In this document: positions 42,422-53,450 of the stretch, in pieces
Position numbering within the stretch: position 1 is the stretch's first letter
Layout of the letters: the number at the start of each line of letters is the position of its first letter
Assembly (NCBI GenBank): GCA_002104985.1
Contig: MCGO01000062.1
Location: forward strand, 62,001-126,000
Length of the DNA stretch: 64,000 bases
From: Rhizoclosmatium globosum
Taxonomy: Eukaryota; Chytridiomycota; Chytridiomycetes; Chytridiales; Chytriomycetaceae
Direction: 5' to 3'
The notes under the pieces: model-generated
Seen by the model: the letters and a program-made list of their open reading frames with translations, nothing else
The model's database searches: none
Told to the model about the DNA's origin: nothing
Position numbers and translations under genes: made by a program

Positions 42422-43839
42422 ATGACCACTGTACCTGCGATCATTCTAGCTACCGTGCTACTCATAATAGCATACATCCACTACCGCATCCAGTCCTTCT
42501 TGGAAACCAACAAACTCCACTTCCTCAACGCCCCCGAATCTCTCATCGCAACTCGAAACAAGTCCTCTTCTCCGAAACCCGATTCCCCAGTCTACTTAGT
42601 CATTGGCGGATCAGGCAACCTCGGCAAACTGACAGTCCGCCAGCTTCTTGAACTTGGCCGAACAGTCCGAGTCTTTGACCTCCAGAATGCCTGGACACAT
42701 GAGCCCCGTGTTGGTTTTATTCAAGGAGATATTACAAAGGCTGGTGACGTTGAGAAGGCGTTGGAGGGTGCGGGTGTGACGCATGTGATTCATCATGCCA
42801 GTTTGGTTGTTATTGGGGCGTATGATCATGAGGTGTTGAAGAGAGGGAATGTCGATGGAACGAGGAATGTTATGGAGGCGGTGTATAAGGTGCGTTTGGT
42901 TCGTTCAATGATTCTCGTTATTGAATGCGACACGAGTGTCAGACGTCCTCTGTAGTATCTGTCGTTTACACTTCGTCTGTCTGCCAATATGGATACAACT
43001 CGGACCCACAGATGGAAACTCTTCCTCCGCTCACAAAAGTGGAGCATTTTCATCCATATTTCCGTTCGAAGGTCAAGCATTCAATTTTTGAAGTCAGGAC
43101 AATAACTTCCTTCACAAAAGGCAATTGCAGAAGATTATGTCCTCGCGTGTAACTCTCCCGCAGTTCGAACTGCTGCGATTAGAGCTGCTGCTGTTTTGGT
43201 GAGCCTTGGTAAAACTAAAATTCATTACGTACACCTCACAATCGACAATAGGGACAGAATTTTGACATGATAAGACATATGATGGATCCTAATACACCGC
43301 TGCTTATGGTGAAAGGAAGCAAAGAAGGTTTTGTTCATTCTGAGGATTTGGCACGCGCACATATTCTTCTTGTGGACGCTTTGGCAGATCCTGATAGGTC
43401 GGAGAAATCCTCTGGAAAGCCGTACATGTAAGTTATTGTTTCGTGTTAAATTTCCTAGTTGACATAATATCACTTCGTCTGCAGGATATCCGGTTGCTCA
43501 GATGCCGACAGTGTTTCGAGTAAAACATTGTACACGGACATCTATCGCACACTTAATCCAGGAAAGAATCCGAAAATCATTGACAACTATTTCCTCATCA
43601 GATTAATCTCGACCATTGCGGATATTGGTCAGATTGCACAGGTTTTTGGAAAGTCACCCCTAGACTTTGGACAGGTCATGAAGTTTCATCGAGGGAATTT
43701 GTATTACACTTTCATGGATGTTATTGTTCGGAAGGAGGAGAAAGCTGCGTGGAAAACCTTTGGATATGAACCAGCGTTCACGGTTGCCACAGCCGTTGCA
43801 ACCATGGCACCGAGGCAAAAGTCTATCTCTGAGGACTGA
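42422..43839 (+). CDS. 3-beta-HSD / sterol-4-alpha-carboxylate 3-dehydrogenase-like (NSDHL/Erg26 family)
   Basis: NAD(P)-dependent extended SDR acting on sterol or similar substrates at the ER. Five exons: 42422-42899, 42953-43071, 43121-43198, 43252-43427, 43485-43839. An N-terminal membrane anchor (AIILATVLLIIAYIHYRI) precedes the Rossmann motif LVIGGSGNLGKLTVRQLLE. A VFDL strand end, DITKAGDVEKALEGAG and VIHHASLVV follow, as in the 3-beta-HSD family. The catalytic region has SVVYTSSVCQYG and, across an intron, Y-F-R-S-K with AIAEDYVLACN, giving YxxxK. KGSKEGFVHSEDLARAHILL and PYMISGCS match the family's later blocks. Whether it is the true Erg26 or a paralogue cannot be told from one locus. 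Confidence 0.8.
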
Positions 43840-43986
43840 TCTAATTCGGTTTTGTTTAGTAAACTTTGTTTTCTCTTTCTCCATCATCGTATTCCACGTT
43901 GCACCAATACAGCTTTTCAATTGGCCGCTCGAACTGATTTAACCTTTAATTTGATTCCTAATCAAAACGTGTAAAGCTGGTAGGTG

Positions 43987-44838
43987 ATGCAAGCAACCCA
44001 TCATCCAAAAATGAGTTCCAAATACCAACTTCTTGCTCTGGACCTTGATGGCACAACCCTGTCACCAGACGGAAGCATCTCACCACGTGTGCAATTAGCG
44101 GTAAAACGAGTGCTTGAAAGCGGGTGTCACGTGTCGCTGTGCACGGGCCGATCGACGGCAACAACTCTTCCAATCGAAACGCAGCTTGGTCTTTCGACGC
44201 CCCTTCCGCTTGTCACGTTCAACGGCGCCGTTGGAGTCGCCACGGATCGAGTCGAACTCTTCCGCGAAACCCTGACTCAAAACCAGGTCGACGCTGCGCT
44301 TTCTGTCGCTGCCTCGCTCGATCTGGCCGTAAACTACTACGACGCAAATCGAATCAAATGCATCACTTCAAACGAGGCTCAGGCGGCGCTGGCGGAGCGG
44401 TACCGGAAACTGACAAACTGCGATTACGACTTTTCAATCACGTCGTTTGAAGGCCTTCCACTGCCTCCGAAACTGATTCTCTTGACACTCGATCCTGCTT
44501 CCCTAATGGCAGTGCTCAAGGAAAAGGTTCCAGGCGTGGGTCTCGTGCAAGACTCGTACTTTGTTGAATGTCTTCCTGCTGGCGTTACAAAGGGATTTGG
44601 ATTTGAAAAGCTTTGTGCTGCTCTCAAAGTTCCACTCAAAAATACTGTTGCGTTTGGTGATGGTTTCAATGATGTCGAGTTTTTGCAAGCGGCTGGACTT
44701 GGTGTGGCAATGAAGAATGCACGAGATGTTCTCAAAGAAGCTGCTGATAAGGTGACAGAGTTTACGAATGCAGAAGATGGCCTTGCCGTTGAGTTGGAGA
44801 AAATGTTGGAGCAGGGTCTTTTCGGTACTACGCAATAA
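43987..44838 (+). CDS. Cof-type HAD-superfamily phosphatase
   Basis: Haloacid-dehalogenase-like hydrolase, probably acting on sugar or nucleotide phosphates. Single exon. Motif I is LLALDLDGTTLSPDG (DxDGT nucleophile), motif II VSLCTGRST, a conserved Lys lies in PAGVTKGFGFEKL, and motif IV is VAFGDGFNDVEFLQAAGLGV. The C2-type cap lies between. There are two in-frame ATGs, at 43987 and 44011; the second sits just before the fold begins and may be the main start. The gene has no introns and looks somewhat richer in G+C than its neighbours, so an old bacterial origin is possible but not shown. Confidence 0.85.
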   Translation: MQATHHPKMSSKYQLLALDLDGTTLSPDGSISPRVQLAVKRVLESGCHVSLCTGRSTATTLPIETQLGLSTPLPLVTFNGAVGVATDRVELFRETLTQNQVDAALSVAASLDLAVNYYDANRIKCITSNEAQAALAERYRKLTNCDYDFSITSFEGLPLPPKLILLTLDPASLMAVLKEKVPGVGLVQDSYFVECLPAGVTKGFGFEKLCAALKVPLKNTVAFGDGFNDVEFLQAAGLGVAMKNARDVLKEAADKVTEFTNAEDGLAVELEKMLEQGLFGTTQ

Positions 44839-44966
44839 ACTAGTCATCTACTTTATGATGAATGCGTCACTTCGTGGTTCAACTATTGTCAAATAATTAG
44901 GCATTGTTAAATTGATTTTTTATATAATCATAATATTATGCTACCTGTTTTTTTATATTTATCAGC

Positions 44967-45038
44967 GGCCTTATGGTCTAGTAGTATGATTCTCGCTTTG
45001 GGTGCGAGAGGTCCGGGGTTCAATTCCCCGTGAGGCCC
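44967..45038 (+). tRNA. tRNA-Pro (TGG)
   Basis: 72 nt, same sequence as the minus-strand copy at 4539. Anticodon loop TTTGGGT, acceptor pair GGCCTTA/TGAGGCC. Confidence 0.93.
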
Positions 45039-45245
45039 GCTAAACCGTTTTGAATAGTTTTAGAAGAGCAGGGTGGTGTGGTTGTTGTGTTGGGTTGTGA
45101 TGAAAGCGCATAATACGTAACTCACGTCCTCAGTATTACCAGAGCCCTATTTGTTCAATTCGCCATGTGTTTGTTCACTGCGAACGAGTAGGAACCAAAG
45201 TGAAACACTTTTGAAACAAAATTCATAGTAACGCGGAGCAAAATG

Positions 45246-45319
45246 TGCCTTCTACCAGATTTGAACTGGTGGCCTCCTGCTTACTAGGCAGGCGATCTAA
45301 CCAACTGAGCTAAGAAGGC
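45246..45319 (-). tRNA. tRNA-Thr (AGT)
   Basis: Fourth intact copy, same 74-nt sequence. Its upstream flank (45320-45400) matches that of the copy at 23847. Confidence 0.93.
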
Positions 45320-45623
45320 AGCTGGAAACAATGGGGAAAGTACCAATAGGAAAGCAAAGTCAAGTTCTCTGGCCATGGCAAAAGTCTTGTAAACCTTTCA
45401 ACATACCTTATTTACGCCGATGGCTAGAACAGTTTCAGCTTGTTGCAGTTTGTATCGCTAGACCCACTGGTAGTCGAGGGGTTGTATAAATGTATAATAA
45501 ATACATCCTCTCTTTTGACAACTCCGACGCTCCTCTGCTCTGTTTCTTTATCTGTTTTTATGTAAAAGATTTACACTGTTAACAATTTCTTTCGGCAGAA
45601 CCGGGATACTTACTTGAAAACTC
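45320..45623. other. Intergenic with tRNA-linked repeat
   Basis: 45320-45400 is a diverged copy of the flank repeat at 23921 (shared AATGGGGAAAG and AGGAAAGCAAAG blocks). The rest is AT-rich and holds no gene I can see. Confidence 0.5.
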
Positions 45624-46716
45624 ATGTCAAACGAAACAAACTCCGCCACGTTGGTTCCAACACCAACCCCCGTGACTATTTTCATCACCGGCGCGTACTG
45701 TCAGCTAAGCCTCGTTGGAATCTTTGTAGCAAGTTGAGGTTTTTTCTCCCCTGCTTTCTTTGTTTTTTTCCCAAGATGTAATGAGATTGACACAACACAC
45801 GATTCCAGCTCCAAGGATCCTCGCTGTTCTTCGCGAAAAGAAGGGGTCACTGTTTCTGTGGACTGTTTTGAACGGTTTCAATTGTGCTGTTGTGTTGAAC
45901 GCGGTTGGGACGATGTGGGTTCTGTCTGCTTCTGAAAAATCTTGTGCGGCGGCAAACGTTTTGCAGTCTTTTGGGTTTCATACGTTTATGATTTTATTTG
46001 GTTAGTATTACCTAGTGGCTGGTACTGGCGCTCATGAACCTCTGCAGATTTTTTTATGCTATACAAATCGTGGGCGGTTACGGAATTCAACGCGTTCTAC
46101 GGGGCAATTTCGGCTATTCTAACATTGTATCGTTTTGTTTGGGCCGTAATAGACGTGTGTTGGTCGCAAGGGCAATGGAACCAAAATAACTGTTGGGTCT
46201 TCGCGAATCCCACTTCAAATTTGCAATATACTCTTGCTGATGTTTTGACTGATAGTGTTGCAACTATTGGCGCTGTTGTGATGTTTGTCAAGAACTATGG
46301 AAACATACAGATGTTGGAAGGCCATTCGTTATGGTTTCTTATTGCTAGAGAGAATGTTTTACGAACGACGATTATTTTATCAATTGATCTATATTACTTG
46401 TACACCATATTCGTGCCCTTAGGTGTGAGTGAATGGATGATATTGAGTGCTGCGCAGAATTTGGTGTATTCTGCTTTGATGAATGTCGAACTGGTTTGGA
46501 GTGAGTTTTGCTTTGGGGTCATCACCTTCAACCCTCACCGACCGTTCCACAGAAGACGTAAGAGACAGTCAAAGCAGTCAAAACAGCCGATTGAAACGAT
46601 TCTCTTCCGCAACCCAATATTCGGGAGATCTCAACACCGTTATTCCAAAGTCAAAATCCGAAACCCGACTTTCAGTTCTACAAACCATCACCATAAACAC
46701 ATCTCAAACTCTATAG
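45624..46716 (+). CDS. Multi-TM membrane protein, unknown family (316 aa)
   Basis: Four exons: 45624-45732, 45776-46000, 46048-46500, 46553-46716, with introns of 43, 47 and 52 bp, all frame-preserving. The N-terminus is short and polar with potential N-glycosylation (NETNSAT), then about seven hydrophobic segments follow, for example PVTIFITGAYCQLSLVGIFV, FLWTVLNGFNCAVVLNAVGT, FYGAISAILTLYRFVWAVID, VATIGAVVMFVKNY and TTIILSIDLYYLYTIFVPLG. Paired Cys/Trp residues (DVCWSQGQWNQNNCWVF) sit in an outer loop. The tail is Ser/Lys-rich and cytosolic (DVRDSQSSQNSRLKRFSS). The shape suits a seven-TM receptor-like protein; no family is recognised. Confidence 0.68.
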
Positions 46717-46757
46717 ATACATTATACAGTTTTTAATAAGTACTCCAAAAAATCAAC

Positions 46758-48979
46758 TCAACTTCCGAAATAAAAACTCAATCGGATTTTCTTGTCTTTA
46801 CATACCATCACAACATCACCTTCCAGAAGTTCATGTTGCTTCCCTTTTCCAACCTTGACGCCATTCACCCACGTTCCATTCGCACTTAGGTCTTCCACGA
46901 CTACGGTCTTGTCCTCTTTCTGGAATATCTTGCAGTGCATTGAACTGATCCATTGGTGATCCAAGATGATGGAGCATTCGGGAAGGCGGCCGATCGTTAT
47001 TACGGGTATCAGTGGGTTCGTTTTGCGTTCCATGAAGAAGTCCTTTGTTTTGGGTTCCAAATCAAAGGATGGGCTTGGAGCAGGAGATGGACCTGGAGTG
47101 TTAACGGTCCTGGGTTTCTTGGGAAGTGGCTGTTTAAATATTGGTGTTGGTGGAGCTGTTGTAGAACTTGGAACCGTTGAAGAGTGTGTGCTGTCAGCAA
47201 CAATCGTGGTAGGAGAACTGTCGACATCTATTTTCCGCTTATTTCCCTGAACAGTGACAGGAAGTGAAGATGGCCCAAGTTTGAACTGTACTATCACTGC
47301 AGGGCGATCGGCATTTGGAGGAGCCAATTCAATCATGTCCCCGTCACGTATTTTTGTGGGACCAGTCACGAGAGTCGCATTTACTCTCGTTTTTTGTTTG
47401 CTGGTCACTATTAAAGTTGGTCGATCTTTGGAGTCTGCGAATGAAATAGAGCAGTGGTTGTTTGAAATTCGAAGGTCGGTGAGAATGATATCGCTGGCTG
47501 GTTCAGAAAGAATTAAGTTCATATTGTCAATCCAAGTAGCCGTTTCGGTACTCACTTCCAGACCTGCCTATCTTGGTTATAACTGATTTCAATTCGAAAA
47601 TTTCTTGCTTTTCTCCTTGCAACACCAAATGAGCATAGACGCGATTAAACCATGCGTGCGCTTCAATGTCTTCCAGTTTAATTCGTTGCGCAGGATCCAG
47701 CGCCATCAATTGGCGAATCAAATCTTTTGCTGAGGGTGAAACGGTTGCCCACGAAGGAGCGCTCCAATCTACGTCACCGTTCTTGACTTTCTGGTATAAC
47801 TCAGGCTCACTTTGAGCGTTCTGGTAAGGTGTGTCTCCGCAAGAGAGCAAGAAAAAGAGAATCACACCAATGCTATAGACGTCCACGCGGCTGTCATATG
47901 GTTTCCCGAGTATCACTTCAGGCGCCAAGTATGCTGGTGTCCCACACATTGTATTGAGTGCGTTTCCAGCCGAAGTTCCTTTTGCGATTCCAAAGTCGGC
48001 GAGTTTCAGAACATCTCCGTCGGCGACAAGAAAGTTGTCAGGTTTTAAATCACGATGAGTTATTCCCTTTGTTTTGAGATACTGATGGAGCGTGTAAGCG
48101 AATGAATCTGTTCAAAGCAGGTTTACCTTCAAGACATGCACCATTTGCAAGAATAGTCCGCGCACTGTCTCCTCATCCAACGGCCCTCTCGTCTTCAACA
48201 ACTTCAAAAGGTCTCCACCAGGTAAAAGCTCCATAACAATCCGCAATTTATCACCTTCATCAAACGCCTCCTCAAACCCAACAATATTCACATGCGGCTG
48301 CACTTTCGCCAGAATCTCAACCTCACGATCCAGCGCCGCAAGAACTTTACTCTGAAACATGAATTTGGTTTTATCGATAATCTTTACTGCAAACTTCTTC
48401 CCCGTTTCTTTCTGAATCGCGAGATGGACGATTGAAAAGTTCCCGCGGCCCACGAATTGCTGGGTATCGTACTTTTTCTCGTATTCTGTTTGTGGGACAA
48501 TATCGTTTGATGAGCCAGTTACTTGATGAAACATGAGCTTTGATTTCGCTTGGCCAAGTGTTATCACAGCTCCATGTGTAAGGAGAGTCCGCTTGCCGGT
48601 CCCAAGTAGTTTCCCATCAATGTACTGTTCAGGAGAGTTAGGAGAGGCTCAGTAGAGGTTAGGTGATACGCACAGTTCCATTCACTGAGAGATCTTCAAT
48701 CATAACGCATTCCCCTTCATTCAGAACCCTGTAAATACGCAAGTGCTATAGCTGAATCAGTTGAAAGATACAGATATCAGCGACAAATACCTTCTTTGAG
48801 ATACTTGTTCCCGCAACCTCAACATCAGACCCAGAGCCTTCCCGCCCAACAACGATCTCTGGCTTACTACTGTCCAACGGTATTGGTGCGCTTCCATCAA
48901 GAAAGATTAAACGCCCCCAGAGCTGCGACTCGTCTTCCTCTTCAACGAATGCTTCAACTGGTTGCGTAGCGTCATCCAT
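46758..48979 (-). CDS. Rad53/Chk2-like checkpoint kinase with three FHA domains (674 aa)
   Basis: Ser/Thr kinase of the DNA-damage checkpoint type. Five exons: 48979-48791, 48745-48674, 48624-48127, 48081-47556, 47497-46758. FHA1 (about residues 20-115): IVVGREGSGSDVEV, SISKKHLRIY, EDLSVNGT. Kinase (about 140-400): FVGRGNFSIVHLAI, FAVKIIDKTKF, THRDLKPDNFLVADG, LADFGIAKG, CGTPAYLAPEVILGKPYDSR. FHA2 (about 425-500): ITKIGRSGTSDIILTD, RISNNHCSI. FHA3 (about 595 to end): ITIGRLPECSIILD, WISSMHCKIF, EDLSANGTWVNG. A Pro/Ser/Thr-rich linker with Lys-Arg clusters separates FHA2 and FHA3. Rad53 has one FHA on each side of the kinase, so the third is extra. Orthology to Rad53, Chk2 or Dun1 is not settled. 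Confidence 0.85.
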
Positions 48980-49582
48980 TCCAAAAATCGATAAATAAAG
49001 AGTAAAAAGGGATTGTACATAAGCATGGAAATAGATAACCGGAAATCGCTGAGGTCCACAACTTCTGCGCCTGAAACAATTTCCATTATTCGATTTGTTT
49101 TAAACATATAATGTTGATGAGGTACTTTCTCACCAGCGTTTATGTTCCTCACCCATCTACGAATGCTTTCTAATAAAGACAAGCTACGGTATGAGAAACT
49201 TGTTTCTAATTTCAGTCGGACGCAATAACCCAATGGATTTGAAATAAATTTACGCTCCTTCGCCTTCACTCCAGATCCCCTCTCTCCAAACAGCATAAAA
49301 CGCGGATTTAACCACATTTTAGCAAACGTGCCTTCAACCAATTTAACTTGTGGCGTGTTGCTTACACGATCTAACCAATTGAGCAAGGTTATATATTATA
49401 TAATATTCTTCGTTCCAAAACTTAACCTTTTCTAATTCTTTCCTAAGAAGAAGAACTTAAATTTTAAGTAGGCAAGAATACTCGTCCTTTAATTCTAAAT
49501 CATATTTGAACAGTTGTAAAACATAGAGAGAGTGTATAGCACAAGAGTCACAAAACTATACTTGCAGTTCCTTTAGCTAAAT
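48980..49582. other. Intergenic, 5' part of segmental duplication copy 2
   Basis: From about 49021 this is a diverged copy of 24361-25002, including a decayed tRNA-Thr at about 49329-49386 (minus). No gene seen. Confidence 0.6.
49329..49386 (-). pseudogene. Decayed tRNA-Thr copy
   Basis: The reverse complement resembles tRNA-Thr (GCTCAATTGGTTAGATCG...) with a damaged anticodon arm. It is the counterpart of 24664-24732. Confidence 0.55.
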
Positions 49583-50743
49583 TTAGCAAGTGATTCCACA
49601 GATGGACTTGACTTCTCCAACGCAAATACTGTCCCAAGAAGAGGATCCACAGTAACTGTCCTGAGCAATAATTTGACCAACACAAGAGTCGCAAGAGGAT
49701 CTCAAAGCAACACCAGTCACACACTTGCTGTGGGCACAAGTGGTAGCGGCAGTAGTGGTCTTGACAGCAGCAGTCGTAGTTTTGACAACAGCAGCAGTGG
49801 TGGTTGTCTTCTTAACAACAGCAGTGGTAGTAGTCTTAGGGGCTGGACCACTCGCGACACAAGCGTTGGCAGAGTTAGACCAGATTGTTTGAATAACATA
49901 GGTAACACCATCTCCACCAACAGTAGTTCCTTGCTGAGCGTTACAGATGTCTCCAATCTCACCATTGGTGTTGTCGTACCATGCAAGTGGCGATCCAGTG
50001 GTAGTGGCGACACCAACAGCGGCATCGGTAGCAGCTTCAGCGAGTTCGTGGGACGCGACGGAGAACATGTTGTTGACTTCAGATGGGTCGCTTCCACATC
50101 CACCGGCACAGGAACCTCCTTGGTCTGGCATGACACCGTAGTAGAGGTACTTGGTACCAACGTTAAGGGAGGAAATGTCAATAGTTCCGTGGTAGGCACA
50201 GAATACGGAGCAAGAAGCACCTCCGCCCTGGGTGATGCTGATTCCTGGGGCAAAGTGGATTGGGTAGTAAGTGTTGGCAGTTGGCTTGATTTGTCCAGTT
50301 TGGATCAAGTTGGTAAGGAATGGTTGGATGTCGTTGACGTCGTCCAAAGTCGAAAGAGTGGCTGGGACAGAGAATCCTGGAACAGCAGAACCGCGGTAGA
50401 CGTTGTATTGAGCCATAACATCGTACCACGAAGATTGAGTAACTCCAGCATAGAATGCGTTGGTTTCGGATTGGTAGTTTGCGTTACCATAGAAGATTGG
50501 GTGGACTTCGACTGTTTTGAATCGTCTCAGTGAAACTTGTTATAAAGAGGAATCAAGAAGAATACCATTTGAAATGACAGGTCCTCCATAGTTTGTCAAG
50601 TGGGCGGATGCAGCAGCGAGGTTCAATGCTTCGTGCTTCTTGACACCGTTTTTCAAGTGCCAAGAAACGCTGTGTGGGAGAGGCTGGCTGGTTGGAGCGG
50701 CAGCAACAAGAGTGGAAGCAGTCAAGACAAGGGACAAGAGCAT
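49583..50743 (-). CDS. Secreted HELxE-motif (zincin-like) protein, copy 2 (368 aa)
   Basis: Exons 50743-50566 and 50511-49583 with a 54-bp intron at the same place as in copy 1. Domain order is the same: signal peptide (MLLSLVLTASTLVAAAPTS), the YGGPVISN/VEVHPIFYG domain with VASHELAEAATDAAVG, the Thr-rich linker and the six-plus-cysteine C-terminal domain. Differences from copy 1 are few and mostly conservative (Val/Ile, Ser/Ala and Lys/Ala around the end of the main domain; Thr/Ser and Val/Ile in the Cys-rich domain). Other base changes are largely synonymous, so both copies look to be under purifying selection or gene conversion. Confidence 0.8.
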
Positions 50744-51296
50744 TTGGATGTTTGTTTGGTTAGAATGTTTTGATTCCGAGTAGTAGCGAGAGAAGGAAAG
50801 TACCTCACGGGTTTTATACCGTCCACTTGGTGGCGCTCGTTTGCTTGGGAAATCATGCGCTCAAAATGGGTCTCGTGGGCTTTGTAACCAACGTGACCCT
50901 GAACACCTGGAATTTTCAAATGAGTTTCTCACCAACAGAGTGTGGTTGACACTGTCAGCTTCGCCTCCAATTTACGACAGTCAAAGTTCCAACTTGCGAA
51001 TTTCTCAACTGACACACGTTGTTGGATGATTATCGTTGAGGCTTACATTCCATTCGAAGATCTGCCAAGAAATGGATGAGTTCCAGTGGCGTCGATGCTC
51101 AGAAACCCCTTCATTTCCTGCGAAAACCGTAAGATACCGAATTATTCTTCCATTTTCGTGCTCTTACGTGTATTTATGAATAGAAATTGTTTATACCGGG
51201 ACCCGGTTTGTATGGGACACAAAATTACATTATACTGCTCAATCAAATATGGTATAAAACGAGTATATTACTATTTGTAAAGAAAGTCCTTTTTTT
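50744..51296. other. Upstream region of copy 2, no gene seen beyond the duplication
   Basis: 50744-51070 is the duplicated promoter side. 51070-51296 is AT-rich with the 3' end of the NACHT gene beyond it. Confidence 0.5.
50812..50817 (-). promoter_or_regulatory. Likely TATA box of secreted-protein gene, copy 2
   Basis: The minus strand reads GGTATAAAAC, 69-74 bp before the ATG at 50743, as in copy 1. Confidence 0.5.
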
Positions 51297-53181
51297 TCAA
51301 ACATCAACCCCAAACCCCTTCATCTTCTCCAACACCCCATCCTCCCCAACCTCCTCCAAATAAATCCCAACAAACCCCTTATACTTCTCTGCAAAGTCCT
51401 GGAAATTGGGCGGAACAGCCCAATCCAAATCCAAATGCTTCACCCAATACTTTCTCGCGTATTCTGTATGAGCATTACACCCTGGAATCTCGTTACAATC
51501 CACGCCATGTAACCAATCGACAAGAACCATTGGCATCAAGAAAGAACGACGCGGGATTGTTTCAAGGTGAACGCTAAGGATGTCGAGGCATGATGTTGCG
51601 AATTGGTAGTTTTGTTGGCGGATGTTGATGAACATGTTTGGTCCGGGGTTGTGGTATGGGAGGACGAGGTGGTCTCGGATTAGTTTGTGGTGGATTGTGA
51701 GTGTGTTTGTGGAGTTTTCGTGGTGTTGGAGACGGATGAGGGGTTTTAGCTTAAGGTAGGTCAAGGATGTCAGTTTTTGGGATTGATGAATGAGTCTGGG
51801 AAGATTTACCTGACATGCGAGGAAGGCAAACGTCCCGAGACTTACAGCCCCGAGGATTCCTAGTGTGTTATAATCCAAAGGCTCTTTTGCAGCGAGAATC
51901 GTTCCAACAACTTGTTTGTACAAACTGATTGGAGAGTTCCAAGTCTGTTGCAAGCCATAGTTGACAACAACAGGGTATATCCCACCATTCGCTTCGAATT
52001 CCTCCGATTTTATCAAAGCAAGAGCAGACTCGGGTGTGTATCCACCATCCTGGAATACTTGGGTATAAATTCGGATACTCGCAAACAGGAACGCTTTTTC
52101 GAGTACAACCGTTTCCAACTCCTTCATTGTCGCAGTGAATTCTTGGACATGCCATATTTTCTTCATGTAGTGTTGCAGGACTTTCCTCATGTCTTCTTGT
52201 TGAAGGTATTCTGTCTGGTCGTGTACTGAGAACTCAAACGCGCCGGCTTTCGTGAAACAATTGTAAATATCGACTTCGGGTCGACCTGTGACAAGTAATT
52301 TGACGTAGGATGGAAGGTTAGGACACTGTTTGTCGATAATTTCCCATAGTACTTTTCGAGTCTTGACCGACAATTCATCCAGTGCATCAATCACGATCAA
52401 TACATTATGCTCAGGTACAGGAATCTCGTTCAACCCATTCACAACCAAAAGCGTAAAAGCGTTCACAGGATCTTCCAAAAGACTAACTTTGTTGCTCGGC
52501 GCCAAGTCTTGACTCATAATAGATTCAATGTACGTTTTAAATGCAGGTAACCGTTCACACAACTGCCACACCAATGTCCTAATAACACTTTCGGGTTGAG
52601 TTGTCCTTAAATCATCATACCGAGTGAAATAAGCGCATCCAAGAATCAAATCTTCTGGGAGATGTCTCACGACACTATAACATGAATAAGTTTTCCCTGA
52701 TTTGCCTCCGCCGTTGATCCACATGATGGGGGCGTCGTCAGGGAGGACAGCCCATTCGTACACTATATTTGCGATCCAGACTTGGGCGGTTGGAACGTAG
52801 TCTTCCTCGAATATCGTCATTTGGGATTTGAAGTCAACAGGACGCAGCCATTGCTTCAAAGTCAGGTCTCTGTTTCTGATTGGACGGCGGTATTTAATTG
52901 GTGCTGTTTTTGGGTTTTCGGTTCTTTCTGTGCGTGGTGACAGCGCTGGATTAGGAGAAGGCTGGTTGATTGTGAGGATGGTTGATGAAGTTTGATCAGT
53001 GGTTGAAATGGCGAGATTGGGTGGGAGAAGAGGCTCTGCTTCGGTTGGTGAAGAAGCCCTGGACGTGATTGAACGAAAGGCATCGAATGGGATGCAACAG
53101 ACAGCGTAGACTGCTGCTTGGACTACGAGTACTTTGTGGTAAGTGCGAGGATCGTTAAAGTGGTGGGCTCTTACAACTCAT
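51297..53181 (-). CDS. NACHT-domain (STAND/NLR-like) ATPase (613 aa)
   Basis: STAND ATPases are ligand-triggered switches, in fungi often linked to non-self recognition. The proposed first exon is just 7 nt (53181-53175, ATGAGTT), spliced by a 43-bp GTAAGA...AAAG intron to 53131-51297. This gives MSLLVVQAAVYAVCCIPFDA, a hydrophobic start, then a Pro/Ser/Thr-rich linker. NACHT motifs: Walker A INGGGKSGKTYSC (about residue 143), LILGCAYFTRYDDLRTTQPE, Walker B NVLIVIDALDEL (about 251), sensor-like YVKLLVTGRPEVDI. The winged-helix-like region follows (KEPLDYNTLGILGAVSLGTF). There is no visible C-terminal repeat array, so the sensing part is unclear. A 60-bp stop-free GTAAAT...TTAAG stretch after LACQ may be an intron. 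Confidence 0.75.
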
Positions 53182-53450
53182 TATGGGTGTTTTGATAACA
53201 ATATTCTTGCCCTGGCCAATTGCCTGACGATCTTGAGTATTATCCATGAACGAAATAGCTCGATAAGTTTAACCTGCGTGTTACTTGGATTTGAAATGAC
53301 CTTTTGTTGGGCCATTTGGATCATGCATCACCCCTTCCTTCTTCTAATTAATAAAACAATGCGGACAGGAGAATTGTATTCGAAGGCACACAATTGTTCT
53401 GGTAAAGATTCATTTCAATCCAATAATTGCCTAAACTCAACAACGCAAGA
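53182..53450. promoter_or_regulatory. Shared divergent promoter region
   Basis: 269 bp between the start codons of the NACHT gene (minus) and the 53451 gene (plus). It must carry both promoters; I saw no defined motif. Confidence 0.4.

Larger units (their letters stand above)
49021..51070. repeat. Segmental duplication, copy 2 (about 2.05 kb)
   Basis: Same orientation as 24361-26483, 24.6 kb away. Nearly identical over the gene and promoter (about 49470-51060), diverged at the edges. Similarity fades soon after GATCTGCCAAGAAA at 51059-51072. Confidence 0.85.
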
